The notes beneath the pieces were generated by a model that ran no database searches, was not told the origin of the DNA, and saw only the letters and a list, made by a program, of their open reading frames with translations. A stretch of DNA of 64,000 bases from Haliotis asinina (taxonomy: Eukaryota; Mollusca; Gastropoda; Lepetellida; Haliotidae), in NCBI RefSeq assembly GCF_037392515.1, contig NC_090283.1, forward strand, positions 34,984,249 to 35,048,248, read 5' to 3'. How positions within the stretch are numbered: the first letter of the stretch is position 1; each line of letters begins with the position of its first letter. The position numbers were made by a program, and so were the translations under genes. Below are positions 51,290-61,304 of this stretch, in pieces.

Positions 51290-52825
51290 AGATTGCCATG
51301 CTTTCGCAGCATCTTGACTGACTCGCCTATCACCCAGAAAATCCAGCGAGCACTCGAGTTCGACCAAGGTCCTTGGACTGAGCCTTACATCCAAATGAAA
51401 ACAGACTTGCGAAAACTAGCTATCAGCAATTTCGAGAAATACCTTTTCAAGTTCATTAACAACTCGGTGTTCAACAAGACCATGAAGAATTTGAGAAAAC
51501 GCATCCAAAGACCATCCTTTGCTCGGCAAGATGAAGCACGAATGCGCGGGCATGCCGATCGCCGAGTACGTTGGCTTGAGACCCAAGATATATTCCATCA
51601 GACGACGACGAAATCGGGAAAGTCGTGAAAACATATGTGGTGAAAAAGCACATCAAACACGCCAGATTCAAGGAAGCCCTGTCCAAAAGCAACTCGTACA
51701 AACACCAAATGAACATTTTGGGAAGCTGCTGACACAGGACATACGGATTGACAATAAACAAGACCTGGCTGTCTCCCATGGACACAAAACGATGGAACGC
51801 CATCGACGGAGTCACCACTTTCTCTTAGGGACACGTACACGTATCTAACAATTGAGCACTCACGCACACAGGCAGTATATACACCAATGGAGAAAATGCA
51901 TTACATCCTGCGAGGGTACTGAAAAGGATGCCGCCCTGAAGTTCACCAAAGCTGCTCGAGTCTCGAAAGAAAAAGTCAAAGCCCGGCTAAAAGAACAAGC
52001 CATTTGGCAAGTCTATCTGCTGGCACCTCGATACTTTCCGAGAAGAAAATTCGACATTTCAACGCTAAATCGTGTTCACCAAGCCGACCTCCTGTTTCTC
52101 CTGTCCAACAAGGTGAGTAATACGACCTTCAAGTACCCCTTTACTGTCGTCGACGTGGCCAGTCACTACAAGGAAGCCGAACCAAAGATTCGAACGAAGT
52201 CGTCAAAGCCTTTGCACATATCCACAAACGCAGTCGCATGACCTGCCAGCCGTATTGCAAGTCGATCCCAAAAGAGAGTTCATGGGAACCGTGGCCCAGG
52301 TGCTGGCCAAGGTCAACGTCCACGTTAGACGTGGAGTAGCGGGAGCAAAAAAACAATAGTCGAGACATTCGATCTCACCTTAGCCGAACACCCATTCTTG
52401 CACCAGTACTCCCGGGATTTAATCAATCCCCGAAACGATAACACAGACTGGGTCGCACTCTTGTCAAGAGTGGCGAACGCCATCAACCATGAGGTCAGCA
52501 GACTCGTAGGCAAGACACTAGTCAAAGACATCAAAATGAAATCTCTTGAATCGTCACCGGCGACCCGTCATGATAAAACAGAAGAGACACCATTACCGGA
52601 CCGCGTCATCATTAGGTACTTGTATCCTCCGAGCGAATATGAGGGAGGCAGCAGAAAACATGCCACCAATCCGATATGGTCCATGAAAAGGTACAACATC
52701 GACCTAGTTGACATCAACGACGACGAACTGAACTTGTACTACTTTAAAGACGGGCCGCCGAGGGCGTTCGTCAGAGAGTTGATGATCGTACCTCACGTCA
52801 CAGTCGCTTACACTGTGTGATAACA
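51290..52825 (+). mobile_element. Fossil Polinton/Maverick fragment (DNA polymerase B and integrase parts)
   Basis: About 1.5 kb of a virus-like DNA element whose full length is usually 15-20 kb. The first part (about 51290-51800) resembles the C-terminal region of protein-primed family-B DNA polymerase (YLFKFINNSVFNKTMKN). The second (about 51870-52820) resembles the retroviral-type integrase of these elements, including the catalytic-core stretch VHQADLLFLL and YPFTVVDVASHYKEAEPK. No capsid, protease or terminal inverted repeats were recognised. It is broken, with several breaks, and most of the element is missing. The long readable stretches suggest middle age and not great antiquity. Confidence 0.75.
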
Positions 52826-53439
52826 TTCTTTTCACAAAAGTAGGGGAACTTTACTTTCAATGTACGATTGTCGAAATTGGGAGATATGTGGGATTGAATC
52901 AATGTTGATACAATAATAATGGATGTTTTTAGAATGCATTACCACATGCAAAGCTCTTCGTTCAGTTACCTTCCTTGTTAGGTGAATGGAGTATGACATG
53001 AAAATGTCAGGTTTACAATCTTCAGTCAGTAATGTGTGATTTGGCCCTGAAAACCCAGACCATGCACAGATGGAAGAAAATTATCGGAAAACATGGTCTA
53101 CAGTGATTTATGGACCTCAAGACTCATAATGACGCTGTACACGTTTTCTTTCGACCAGACTTCAAAGTTCAGGTTTCCCTGCTTTTTTTGAAGAGTAAAC
53201 TTCTCTTAGCTATCCACACTAACACTGTCTTGGTACGTCAAAGTGTGTTACTCACTCCGGCTACTAAAAACCTTCTCCAGAACCGATCTCATGTTCATAT
53301 TTCAAAAACTATTCAACCGACTTTAGCCAAATTTTGCGTGTACTGTAGTTGCACAGAAAATGGCAGTTTGCGACCAGGTCCTTCTCAAGGGCGCACGAGG
53401 GGTCCAAAACCTCCACTGTCTATAACGCTACATTGCTTC
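52826..53439. other. Stretch after the Polinton fossil, nothing recognised
   Basis: A 122-codon frame at 53110-53478 has no recognisable similarity and runs into the repeat array. Confidence 0.4.
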
Positions 53440-54110
53440 TTCATGGTGACCGAGAGGAGGCATTCCTTTTTATGGTGACCGAGAGGGGACATTATTTGCT
53501 TATGGTGACCCAGAGAGGATATTACTTTCTTATGGTGACCCAGAGAGGATATTACTTTCTTATGGTGACCCAGAAAGGATACTACTTTCTTATGGTGACC
53601 CAGAGAGGATATTACTTTCTTATGGTGACCCAGAGAGGATACTACTTTCTTATGGTGACCCAGAGAGGATATTACTTTCTTATGATGACCAAGGGAAGGA
53701 TACTACTTTCTTATGGTGACCCAGAGAGGATACTACTTTCTTATGGTGACCCAGAGAGGATACTACTTTCTTATGGTGGCCCAGAGAGGATACTACTTTC
53801 TTATGGTGACCCAGAGAGGATAATTACTTTCTTATGGTGGCCCAGAGAGGATATTACTTTCTTATGGTGACCCAGAGAGGATATTACTTTCTTATGGTGA
53901 CCCAGAAAGGATACTACTTTCTTATGGTGACCCAGAGAGGATACTACTTTCTTATGGTGACCCAGAGAGGATATTACTTTCTTATGGTGACCCAGAGAGG
54001 ATATTACTTTCTTATGGTGACCCAGAGAGGATATTACTTTCTTATGGTGGCCCAGAGAGGATATTACTTTCTTATGGTGACCCAGAGAGGGGACATTATT
54101 TCCTTGTGGT
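53440..54110 (+). repeat. 30-bp minisatellite, about 22 copies
   Basis: Unit ATGGTGACCCAGAGAGGATA + TTACTTTCTT with ATACTACT variants. The 30-bp length keeps frames open, so it reads as a MVTQRGYYFL ten-residue repeat across two overlapping frames of 134 and 173 codons. No start context, domain or signal supports a real gene. Confidence 0.93.
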
Positions 54111-54581
54111 GGCCCATACTTTCTTATGGTGATCTAAATGGGACATTGCTTCTCATGGTGCCCAAGATGGGACATTTCTTTCTTCTGGTGCTCAGGAGGG
54201 GACATTGCTTCTACTGGTATGTAAATATAGCTTCATAACAGTATTTTGACAAGATTACGAAGCAAAAACAAAAAACAAAAACTCTCTCTCTCTTTCATGT
54301 TTGTGAACATGTTTGTAAGGTGCTTGGTGAATCGCAAACAGCGTCTCTCATTAACATAGCATACTGTTTCATACAGTCGTGTCACATCGTGGATAAAACC
54401 ATTCTCATTTCCATAATATACTGTTTGGGTCAAGTCACATTTTGTTTGGCGAGTTATTGTCACATTTTCTTCTTCAGGTTCTAAGTTTTGATGACGTACA
54501 GTCTTGATGTCAAACAAATGCTCCAGCTAAATATTGGAATGCTGTGATGCAGAATACAATGTAAGACTCGTGTGGGTTCAA

Positions 54582-54715
54582 CTTGTGAGTGAGTGAGGTG
54601 GGTTTTACGCCGCTTTTAGCAATATCAAGGCGAGGGTTTCAGACAAAATACCTATGTGGGGACTTGAAGCCGGGTCTTCATCGCGACGAGCTAACACTTC
54701 CACGACTCATACAGA
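54582..54715 (+). mobile_element. SINE, second gastropod type
   Basis: GTGAGTGAGTGAGGTGGGTTTTACGCCGC head, AGCAATATCAAGGCGAGGG, then TATGTGGGGACTTGAAGCCG and GGTCTTCATCGCGACGAGCT, the tRNA-like tail of this SINE type. Confidence 0.75.
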
Positions 54716-55196
54716 CCCGTGCCAGTTATGTTCGGACACTTCCATAGACTAACGTGTTATTTCAGTGGAGCATGGATGGATGTTTGTTGAATTCCACAGG
54801 GAAATGTGAAATCATCTCTGCTCTCACACATAGTTCGGTTTTCCGACCTCTATTTAACTAATAACATCACATTTATCACCTTATCATTGTTCCACAATGC
54901 AGAATCACATAGGTCACCATGTTAAAGGAGGTCTCAGCACCGTGCGTATGTCAACCAACTTGTTGACATTCGATAAATAAGAAACGGAAAATTAAACAGA
55001 AATTATGTGATTGCAAATGAGATGATCCCTCACAAATGTGCAAAATTTGACTTTGATCTTATGAAAATTACATTCATGAAAATCAACCATGCTATACTCA
55101 ATTAACAGGTGAGTTTATGGAATTTACGTCAAGTGTATATAAAGGCCACGTGTCTGTACATTCAATGCATGTTGATCTGAACTGCTTCAGTGTATG
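54716..55196. other. Intergenic stretch, nothing recognised
   Basis: No coding, repeat or RNA signal was recognised. Confidence 0.4.
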
Positions 55197-55205
55197 TATG
55201 TATGT

Positions 55206-55238
<33 letters not shown>

Positions 55239-55252
55239 TGCACGCACGCACG
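55197..55252. repeat. (CACG)n microsatellite
   Basis: About twelve GCAC/CACG tetramers with one ATG interruption. Encodes a THAR repeat in one frame by chance. Confidence 0.95.
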
Positions 55253-55390
55253 AGTTGTGTATGTATATGTCTGTGGTTCATGAGTGCACCTTTGGCAAAA
55301 CAGGGTTTTGAATAAATTTAATGAAATTTATGGACTGCAGCAGTTGTGTCCCACTTAAACAGTCAGTGTTTGTCGTCATAACTCGCCGAC

Positions 55391-55984
55391 ATGCGTGGAT
55401 TTAAACTCGAGGACAAGAGAAGATCACAAGGATTGCGTGTAGCGTCTTCTGCAGTCGTATATCAGGCGCTGGACTACACGACAATAATGGTGTGGAGGTC
55501 ACTGACGCTGTTGTGGAGGTCGCACCCACTATGGAGAATATTAATGAAACTACACCAATACATACACTGTGTTAGATATGCACACAATTCCCTGACTGTC
55601 AGTTTCACGTGTCGAGCAGTCCAACAGTCCAGGTGTCGTTTAACCTTATTGTGTGGCTCTTTGGCTGCAGCCTTCGTTCACTTCAGTGACACTTGCTCTC
55701 GGAACAAAATGGAGAGTTCCATTTACGGACCTGTGCAGCGATTCAAAACATACAACATAGAAACAGAAAAGTGCACCAACGAAGGTACGGTTCTCAAAGT
55801 TTTCATCAACCTTACACGAGATATAAATCTCAGCGAGCGATTACATGACTTAATGTTACATGTGTCATGCACATGGTCAAAATGGTCGATAGGAGAGCCT
55901 CCGTGCCCCATATATATACACGTGGAAAGAAGTATCGCAACGCCCTCAGTTTTTCATAGTGAAATAACCATAGCAAAGGAATAA
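55391..55984 (+). CDS. Unassigned 197-codon open frame
   Basis: An uninterrupted frame starting MRGFKLEDKRRSQGLRVASS. No domain, signal peptide or clear transmembrane segment was recognised, and composition is unremarkable. Its 3' end runs into a Tc1-type terminal repeat at about 55915. The length is above chance for this AT content but not decisive. No splice partners were recognised. It may be chance, a decayed element, or a lineage-specific gene. Confidence 0.2.
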   Translation: MRGFKLEDKRRSQGLRVASSAVVYQALDYTTIMVWRSLTLLWRSHPLWRILMKLHQYIHCVRYAHNSLTVSFTCRAVQQSRCRLTLLCGSLAAAFVHFSDTCSRNKMESSIYGPVQRFKTYNIETEKCTNEGTVLKVFINLTRDINLSERLHDLMLHVSCTWSKWSIGEPPCPIYIHVERSIATPSVFHSEITIAKE

Positions 55985-56425
55985 GCCTAGACTCAGTTTA
56001 AACTACCGGATACATTGACACTCAGGTAATAATAAAAAGGCAAATGTAAAAGCAGAACGAACGAATTTTCTAGATCTGGTTCTGATAAGTGTAGTTGTAT
56101 GACAACAAGTGCAGTCATCTTAAAGATTCCGGCATACATTCCTCAGCAAGTCACATTCGCATCAATCACCGAGAACAATGTCAATACATGGTGTAACGTC
56201 TTTCAACTGTAATAACATCCACAGACTTTACGTTGAATTTGATGTTACGGCATTGCGTTTGATTCTTGATTGAGGGCAATGTCATGATCTCAACACCTCT
56301 CAGGGGCATTCGGCAAGGAGTAAAGTCCCAAACATGTTCCATGGGATTGATATCTTGACTCCTGACGGGGCGAGAAGTTTCTACTGAATTATGATGTACG
56401 ATGTGGGCCTCTATTGTCATCCACG
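55912..56425 (-). mobile_element. Tc1/mariner-like transposon remnant
   Basis: ACACGTGGAAAGAAGTATCG CAACGCC at about 55917-55943 resembles a Tc1-like terminal repeat. The minus-strand frame 56420-56181 contains SRPVRSQDINPMEHVWDF, matching the RSPDLNPIEHxWD motif around the third catalytic acid of Tc1 transposases. The rest of the transposase and the other terminus were not found, so it is a short dead fragment. Confidence 0.65.
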
Positions 56426-56429
56426 AAGA

Positions 56430-57400
56430 CTGGCCATGTGTTCAAGTGGTTGTCAACAAAATGGAAATCTTTGAGGAGTTGTCAGTTGCGGAGGGAGTCA
56501 TATTCGCTTTTCAAAATCTAATCTATGGGTTTCCCAAGTCACTGCGCTGTACATGTATTGGCTGTTTAGGTAAACTTCACAAAACATGATTATGATACGG
56601 ATGTATGACTACATGGCAGACTCGGTGAGATTTCTCCACTTCTGTGTTCAAGTTGTTCTAATGTGCTACTTCGGATTATGGGGTACATTAATGTAGGTTA
56701 CCACGTGCGTGTGTTTGGGGATGGTTAATATTCAAGTTGTTCTAATGTGCTACTTCGGATTACGGGGTACATTAATAATAGGAGATACAGGCATCCCACA
56801 TCGACAGACGACAACTTACAAGATGTTCTTCAGTCTGCTGACAAGTGACGTCTATGAGAAGCTTGAATATACGAAATCTTCCCCTAATTTTAACCATGCT
56901 GAGGACTTCACAGATTGTGGTTGTGAACTGGGTAGACTATGGGTGCCAGACTTCCTCTCCACCTGTGGAACCAAAGTCGGGGTATCCAAAGACTTAAAGA
57001 CCAACTCAAGCAGAGAGCCAAGTGACTGCTAGAATTCCTTGATCCCATCGGACACTTGATTAAGCTCGGATGCGGATTCTGTGGCATTGTCTTATTCTTT
57101 AGTGCTTTGCCTTATTCTTATTGTCCATTACTTCAGTATGACTTATCCATGGTGTTTGTCTTAGTCTAGTGCCTATATATAGTGCTTCGTCTTACGTGTC
57201 ACACAAGTATATGTCCTTTCATCCTAAAGGCTCTAGGTAAGAGGAAGGAGATTAGATGTGGATTCATCTGTAAATTTATTTTTATAAGGGTGTGTGACTA
57301 GTGGCATGCATAATTAATAGAAGGATTCTGGTGCTAACGGCTGTCTGTCGCCTGTTTATGATCAGCAGAAACATCATATTCCGTGGACGGGTGACTAAGA
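56430..57400. other. Intergenic stretch; small local duplication
   Basis: A word of about 45 bp (GTTGTTCTAATGTGCTACTT + CGGATTA, GGGGTACATTAAT) occurs at 56651 and again at 56734, an 83-bp apart duplication. No gene was recognised. Confidence 0.45.
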
Positions 57401-58520
57401 ACATCACCTAGTGTTTTGTCTTGGGCTGGGGGTAACTTTGAATATCACCAGGTATTTTGTGTTAGGGGTGTGGGAGACTAACAACATCACCAAGTGTTTT
57501 GTGTTGGGGGTGGGTGTGACTAAGAACATCACAAAGTCTTTTGCCTCGGGCGTGGGGGTAACTTAGAACATAACCAGGCGTTTAGTGTTGGGGGTAGGGG
57601 TAACTTAGAACATCACCAAGTGATATGTGTTAGGGGTGTGGGTAACTTAGAACATCACAGGTGTTTTGTGTTAGGGGTGTGGGTAACTTAGAACATCACA
57701 AAGTATTTTGCCTTGGGCGTGGGGGTAACTTAGAACATCACAAAGTATTTTGCCTTGGGCGTGGGGGTAACTTAGAACATCACAAAGTATTTTGCCTTGG
57801 GCGTGGGGGCAACTTAGAACATCACAAAGTCTTTTGCCTTGGGCGTGGGGGTAACTAAGAACATCACAAAGTATTTTGCCTTGGGCGTGGGGGTAACTTA
57901 GAACATCACAAAGTATTTTGTGTTGGGCGTGGGGGTAACTTAGAACATCACAAAGTATTTTGTGTTGGGCGTGGGGGTAACTTAGAACATCACAAAGTAT
58001 TTTGCCTTGGGCGTGGGGGTAACTTAGAACATCACAAAGTATTTTGCCTTGGGCGTGGGGGTAACTAAGAACATCACCAAGTGTTTTGTATTGGGGGTTA
58101 GGGTAAATTAGAACATCACTAAGTGTTTTGTATTGGGGGTTAGGGTAAATTAGAACATCACCAAGTGTTTTGTATTGGGGGTTAGGGTAAATTAGAACAT
58201 CACCAAGTGTTTTGTATTAGGGGTGTGGGTAACTTAGAACATCACCAAGTGTTTTGTATTGGGTAACTTAGAACATCACCAAGTGTTTTGTATTAGGGGT
58301 GTGGGTAACTTAGAACATCACCAAGTGTTTTGTATTGGGGGTTGGGGTAAATTAAAACATCACTAAGTGTTTTGTATTGGGGGTGTGGGTAACTTAGAAC
58401 ATCACCAAGTGTTTTGTATTGGGTAACTTAGAACATCACCAAGTATTTTGTATTGGGGGTTGGGGTAACTTAGAACATCACCAAATGTTTTGTGTAGGGG
58501 GATGTGGGTGACTAAGAACT
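57400..58520 (+). repeat. 42-bp minisatellite, about 26 copies
   Basis: Unit AACTTAGAACATCACAAAGT + ATTTTGCCTTGGGCGTGGGGGT. The middle third is uniform; the outer parts carry CACCAAGTGTTTTGTATTGGG variants with length changes. Confidence 0.93.
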
Positions 58521-58667
58521 TGTTGAATGGAGTTACAGGAGTACACGCGCTAGTTGCAAGTAAATTTCATCTACGTGGATCTAAAGCACTCTATTCACCG
58601 CAATGATATTTATCTTTTACGCATTTCTAACCATGGACTGTGATGTAGATATGTGGTCAGTCTTACA

Positions 58668-58795
58668 GTAGTGAATGAGTTTAGTTTTACGCCGCAGCAT
58701 GACCACCTGGTCCTGTTAGTCGCCTCTTACGACAAACATGGGTTACCGAAGGCCAGTGTTCTAACCTGGACCATCACGGATCCAGTGTTAGAGTA
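58668..58795 (+). mobile_element. SINE copy with internal deletion
   Basis: GAATGAGTTTAGTTTTACGC head joined directly to CCTGTTAGTCGCCTCTTACG and the tail GGGTTACCGAAGGCCAGTGT, ACCTGGACCATCACGGATCC. The middle of the element is missing. Confidence 0.8.
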
Positions 58796-58963
58796 GTTTT
58801 GATTAACGCCAGGCTGTGATTTAATGATTATGCTGTTTACGACACACCAGTTTGTACGGAAGTACAAGCATTGAACAGGGAGTTGATGAAAAAGGTCATC
58901 AAGTAAGGTACGTTTACTGCCAGATTTGTGAAGAGAATACAAATTCGTCTTTCCCATCATTTT

Positions 58964-59052
58964 TGTGTGTGTGTGTGAGTGTGTGTGTGTCTGTATGTGT
59001 GCGTCTGTGTGTGTGTGTCCGTCTGTATGCGTGCGCACACGCGAGTGTGTGT
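58964..59052. repeat. TG-rich low-complexity tract
   Basis: TGTGTGTGTGAGTGTGTGTG with CGTCTGTGTG words, about 90 bp. Confidence 0.9.
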
Positions 59053-59339
59053 TTGTGGCCTTTCACACCACGTTACAATATAATGTAGGGGTTCATTAAT
59101 TGATGAAACCGCCAGTTGTGGTTAAAATGTCGCGTCATTATTGCTCGTGATAGTATGATAAGGTTACGTTCATGACTGTACATTTTTGCCCACTGCTTCA
59201 CCATTCAGGCATTCAACTACATGTATGTCACCAATAGTTCAAATTATCATTATTAGCTGACTGTGAATATGAAGTGTAGAGAAGTCTGCGTGACTGGAAC
59301 ATGACGCTATAGTTGTTATGCGTAACAAAAAGTTGATTT

Positions 59340-60335
59340 AGGACGTCAGTAGGTGTTTTGTGTTGGAGGTATGGGTGACTGAAGGTGGATGCAGTTGAGA
59401 ACACAACAGAGTGTTTTGTACGGGGTGGATGTAGCTGAGAACGTCCCAGTGCGGGTTGTGTGTGGGTGGATGTAGCTGAGAACGTCCCAATGTATGTTGT
59501 GTGAGGGTGGGTGTGTTGGAGGTATGGGTGACTGAAGGTGGATGCAACTACATCCACCCTCACACAACACACATTGGGACGTCCGATCAGCTACATCCAC
59601 CCTCACACAACACACATTGGGACGTCCGATCAGCTACATCCACCTTCACACAACACACATTGGGACGTCCGATCAGCTACATCCACCCTCACACAACCCG
59701 CACTGGGACGTTCAATCAGCTACATCAACCCACACACAACACACATTGGGACGTCCGATCAGCTACATCCACCCTCACACAACACACATTGGGACGTCCG
59801 ATCAGCTACATCCACCCACACACAACACACATTGGGACGTCCGATCAGCTACATCCACCCTCACACAACACACATTGGGACGTCCGATCAGCTACATCCA
59901 CCCACACACAACACACATTGGGACGTCCAATCAGCTACATCCACCCACACACAACACACATTGGGACGTTCTCAGCTACATCCACCCTCACACAACACAC
60001 ACTGGGACGTCCGATCAGCTACATCCACCCTCAAACAACACACATTGGGACGTCCGATCAGCTACATCCACCCTCAAACAACACACATTGGGACGTTCTC
60101 AGCTACATCCACCCACACACAACACACATTGGAACGTCCAATCAGCTACATCCACCCACACACAACACACATTGGGACGTCCGATCAGCTACATCCACCT
60201 ATGTGTGCTGAGAACGTCCCAGTGCGGGTTGTGTGAGGGTTGATGTAGCTGATTGAACGTCCCAGTGCGGGTTGTGTGAGGGTGGATGTAGCTGATCGGA
60301 CAATGTGTGTTGTGTGAAGGTGGATGTAGATGAGA
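59340..60335. repeat. 43-bp minisatellite with two orientation switches
   Basis: Forward unit CAGCTACATCCACCCTCACA + CAACACACATTGGGACGTCCGAT. Units run in reverse orientation from about 59340 to 59540, forward from about 59549 to 60200 (about 15 copies), and reverse again from about 60203 to 60335. Because 43 is not a multiple of 3 and no stop occurs, all three forward frames stay open for over 230 codons; these are artefacts. Confidence 0.93.
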
Positions 60336-61275
60336 ACATCACAATGTGTTCGTTTTTAAGGGGGTGGATATTTAGTGTATGGGGTGGGTGTGCTAGGAAC
60401 TTTACAATATGCTTTGTGTCTCTGTGTGCTGGGGGCAACGAGAGGGTGGGGTGGGGTTGTGACTGAGGGTATTACCAAGTTGTGCGTGTTGTATCAACTT
60501 AGAAGACATTTTTGTAACTGTCATATAAGCGTTGTATGATATTCAAACACACGGCTGGCCATTAAATTGTCGTGCGTAGCACATCTAATGAGTTAAGACG
60601 ATGGGAGCCTGGAGAGTTTATACTTTCTGTCCTTTGCTGGGCTGTTCAGTGAGCGTTCCTGGGCCTGCCCATAAGGCGTGAGTATTTGAGGTACATTTCC
60701 ACAGGGAATGATCGCAACACACAGCTTATTTTGAAATATGCGGTTGCCGTGCTTTAGTTGAATTAATTGTATTACAAGTAGTTAGATGGTACTTAATTTT
60801 CAGAATAGAATCAGTACCCGGATTCGAAGTTTGTTGATGTATTACTTCAAATATATATTATCAACTACTGCTGAAGGTGTGAGATATTTGGCACGGTTGC
60901 ACGCCATGGCGTAGAATATTCCCACCAGCTGGTCTCAAATAGTACTTTTGTGGTCTTTAGCAAGTGCGATAAAGAGAAATTTTACAATAATCATATTGTA
61001 TTGGTATTCTGTTTCTGAATGGACTGGTTTGTATATAACAAGCAGGGATTAAATATCAGTACCACACACTTCACAGGTGATGTCGGGTTATCAGGCTTAT
61101 GTACTTGTATATATCTATAAAATGTTTGAGCTCAATGATGGTAGCGCGATACTTGTTGTCCTTGATTCAAATTTGTCTATGATCTGTCACATCCTCAGAG
61201 TCTTTTTTCTGAGGCATATCACCAGCATGCACTATTACACATGGACGATCCAGACTACACTTGCCTCTTTTCCAG
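60336..61275. other. Intergenic/5' flank of the SLC5 gene
   Basis: The promoter and a non-coding first exon are expected here or further upstream. No motif could be fixed. An in-frame run of codons from 61077 into the first exon is read-through of intron sequence. Confidence 0.4.
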
Positions 61276-61304
61276 TAAACAACGTCAGTGCTGTGCAAAT
61301 CACA

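Noticed and set aside
59501-60243. Three overlapping forward frames of over 230 codons
   Set aside because: The 43-bp unit contains no stop in any register, so all three frames are open at once and encode the same repeated peptides. Repeat artefact.
61077-61304. Upstream in-frame extension of the SLC5 first exon
   Set aside because: A good acceptor at 61268-61275 shows this is intron or 5' flank. Family N-termini start near the chosen ATG.
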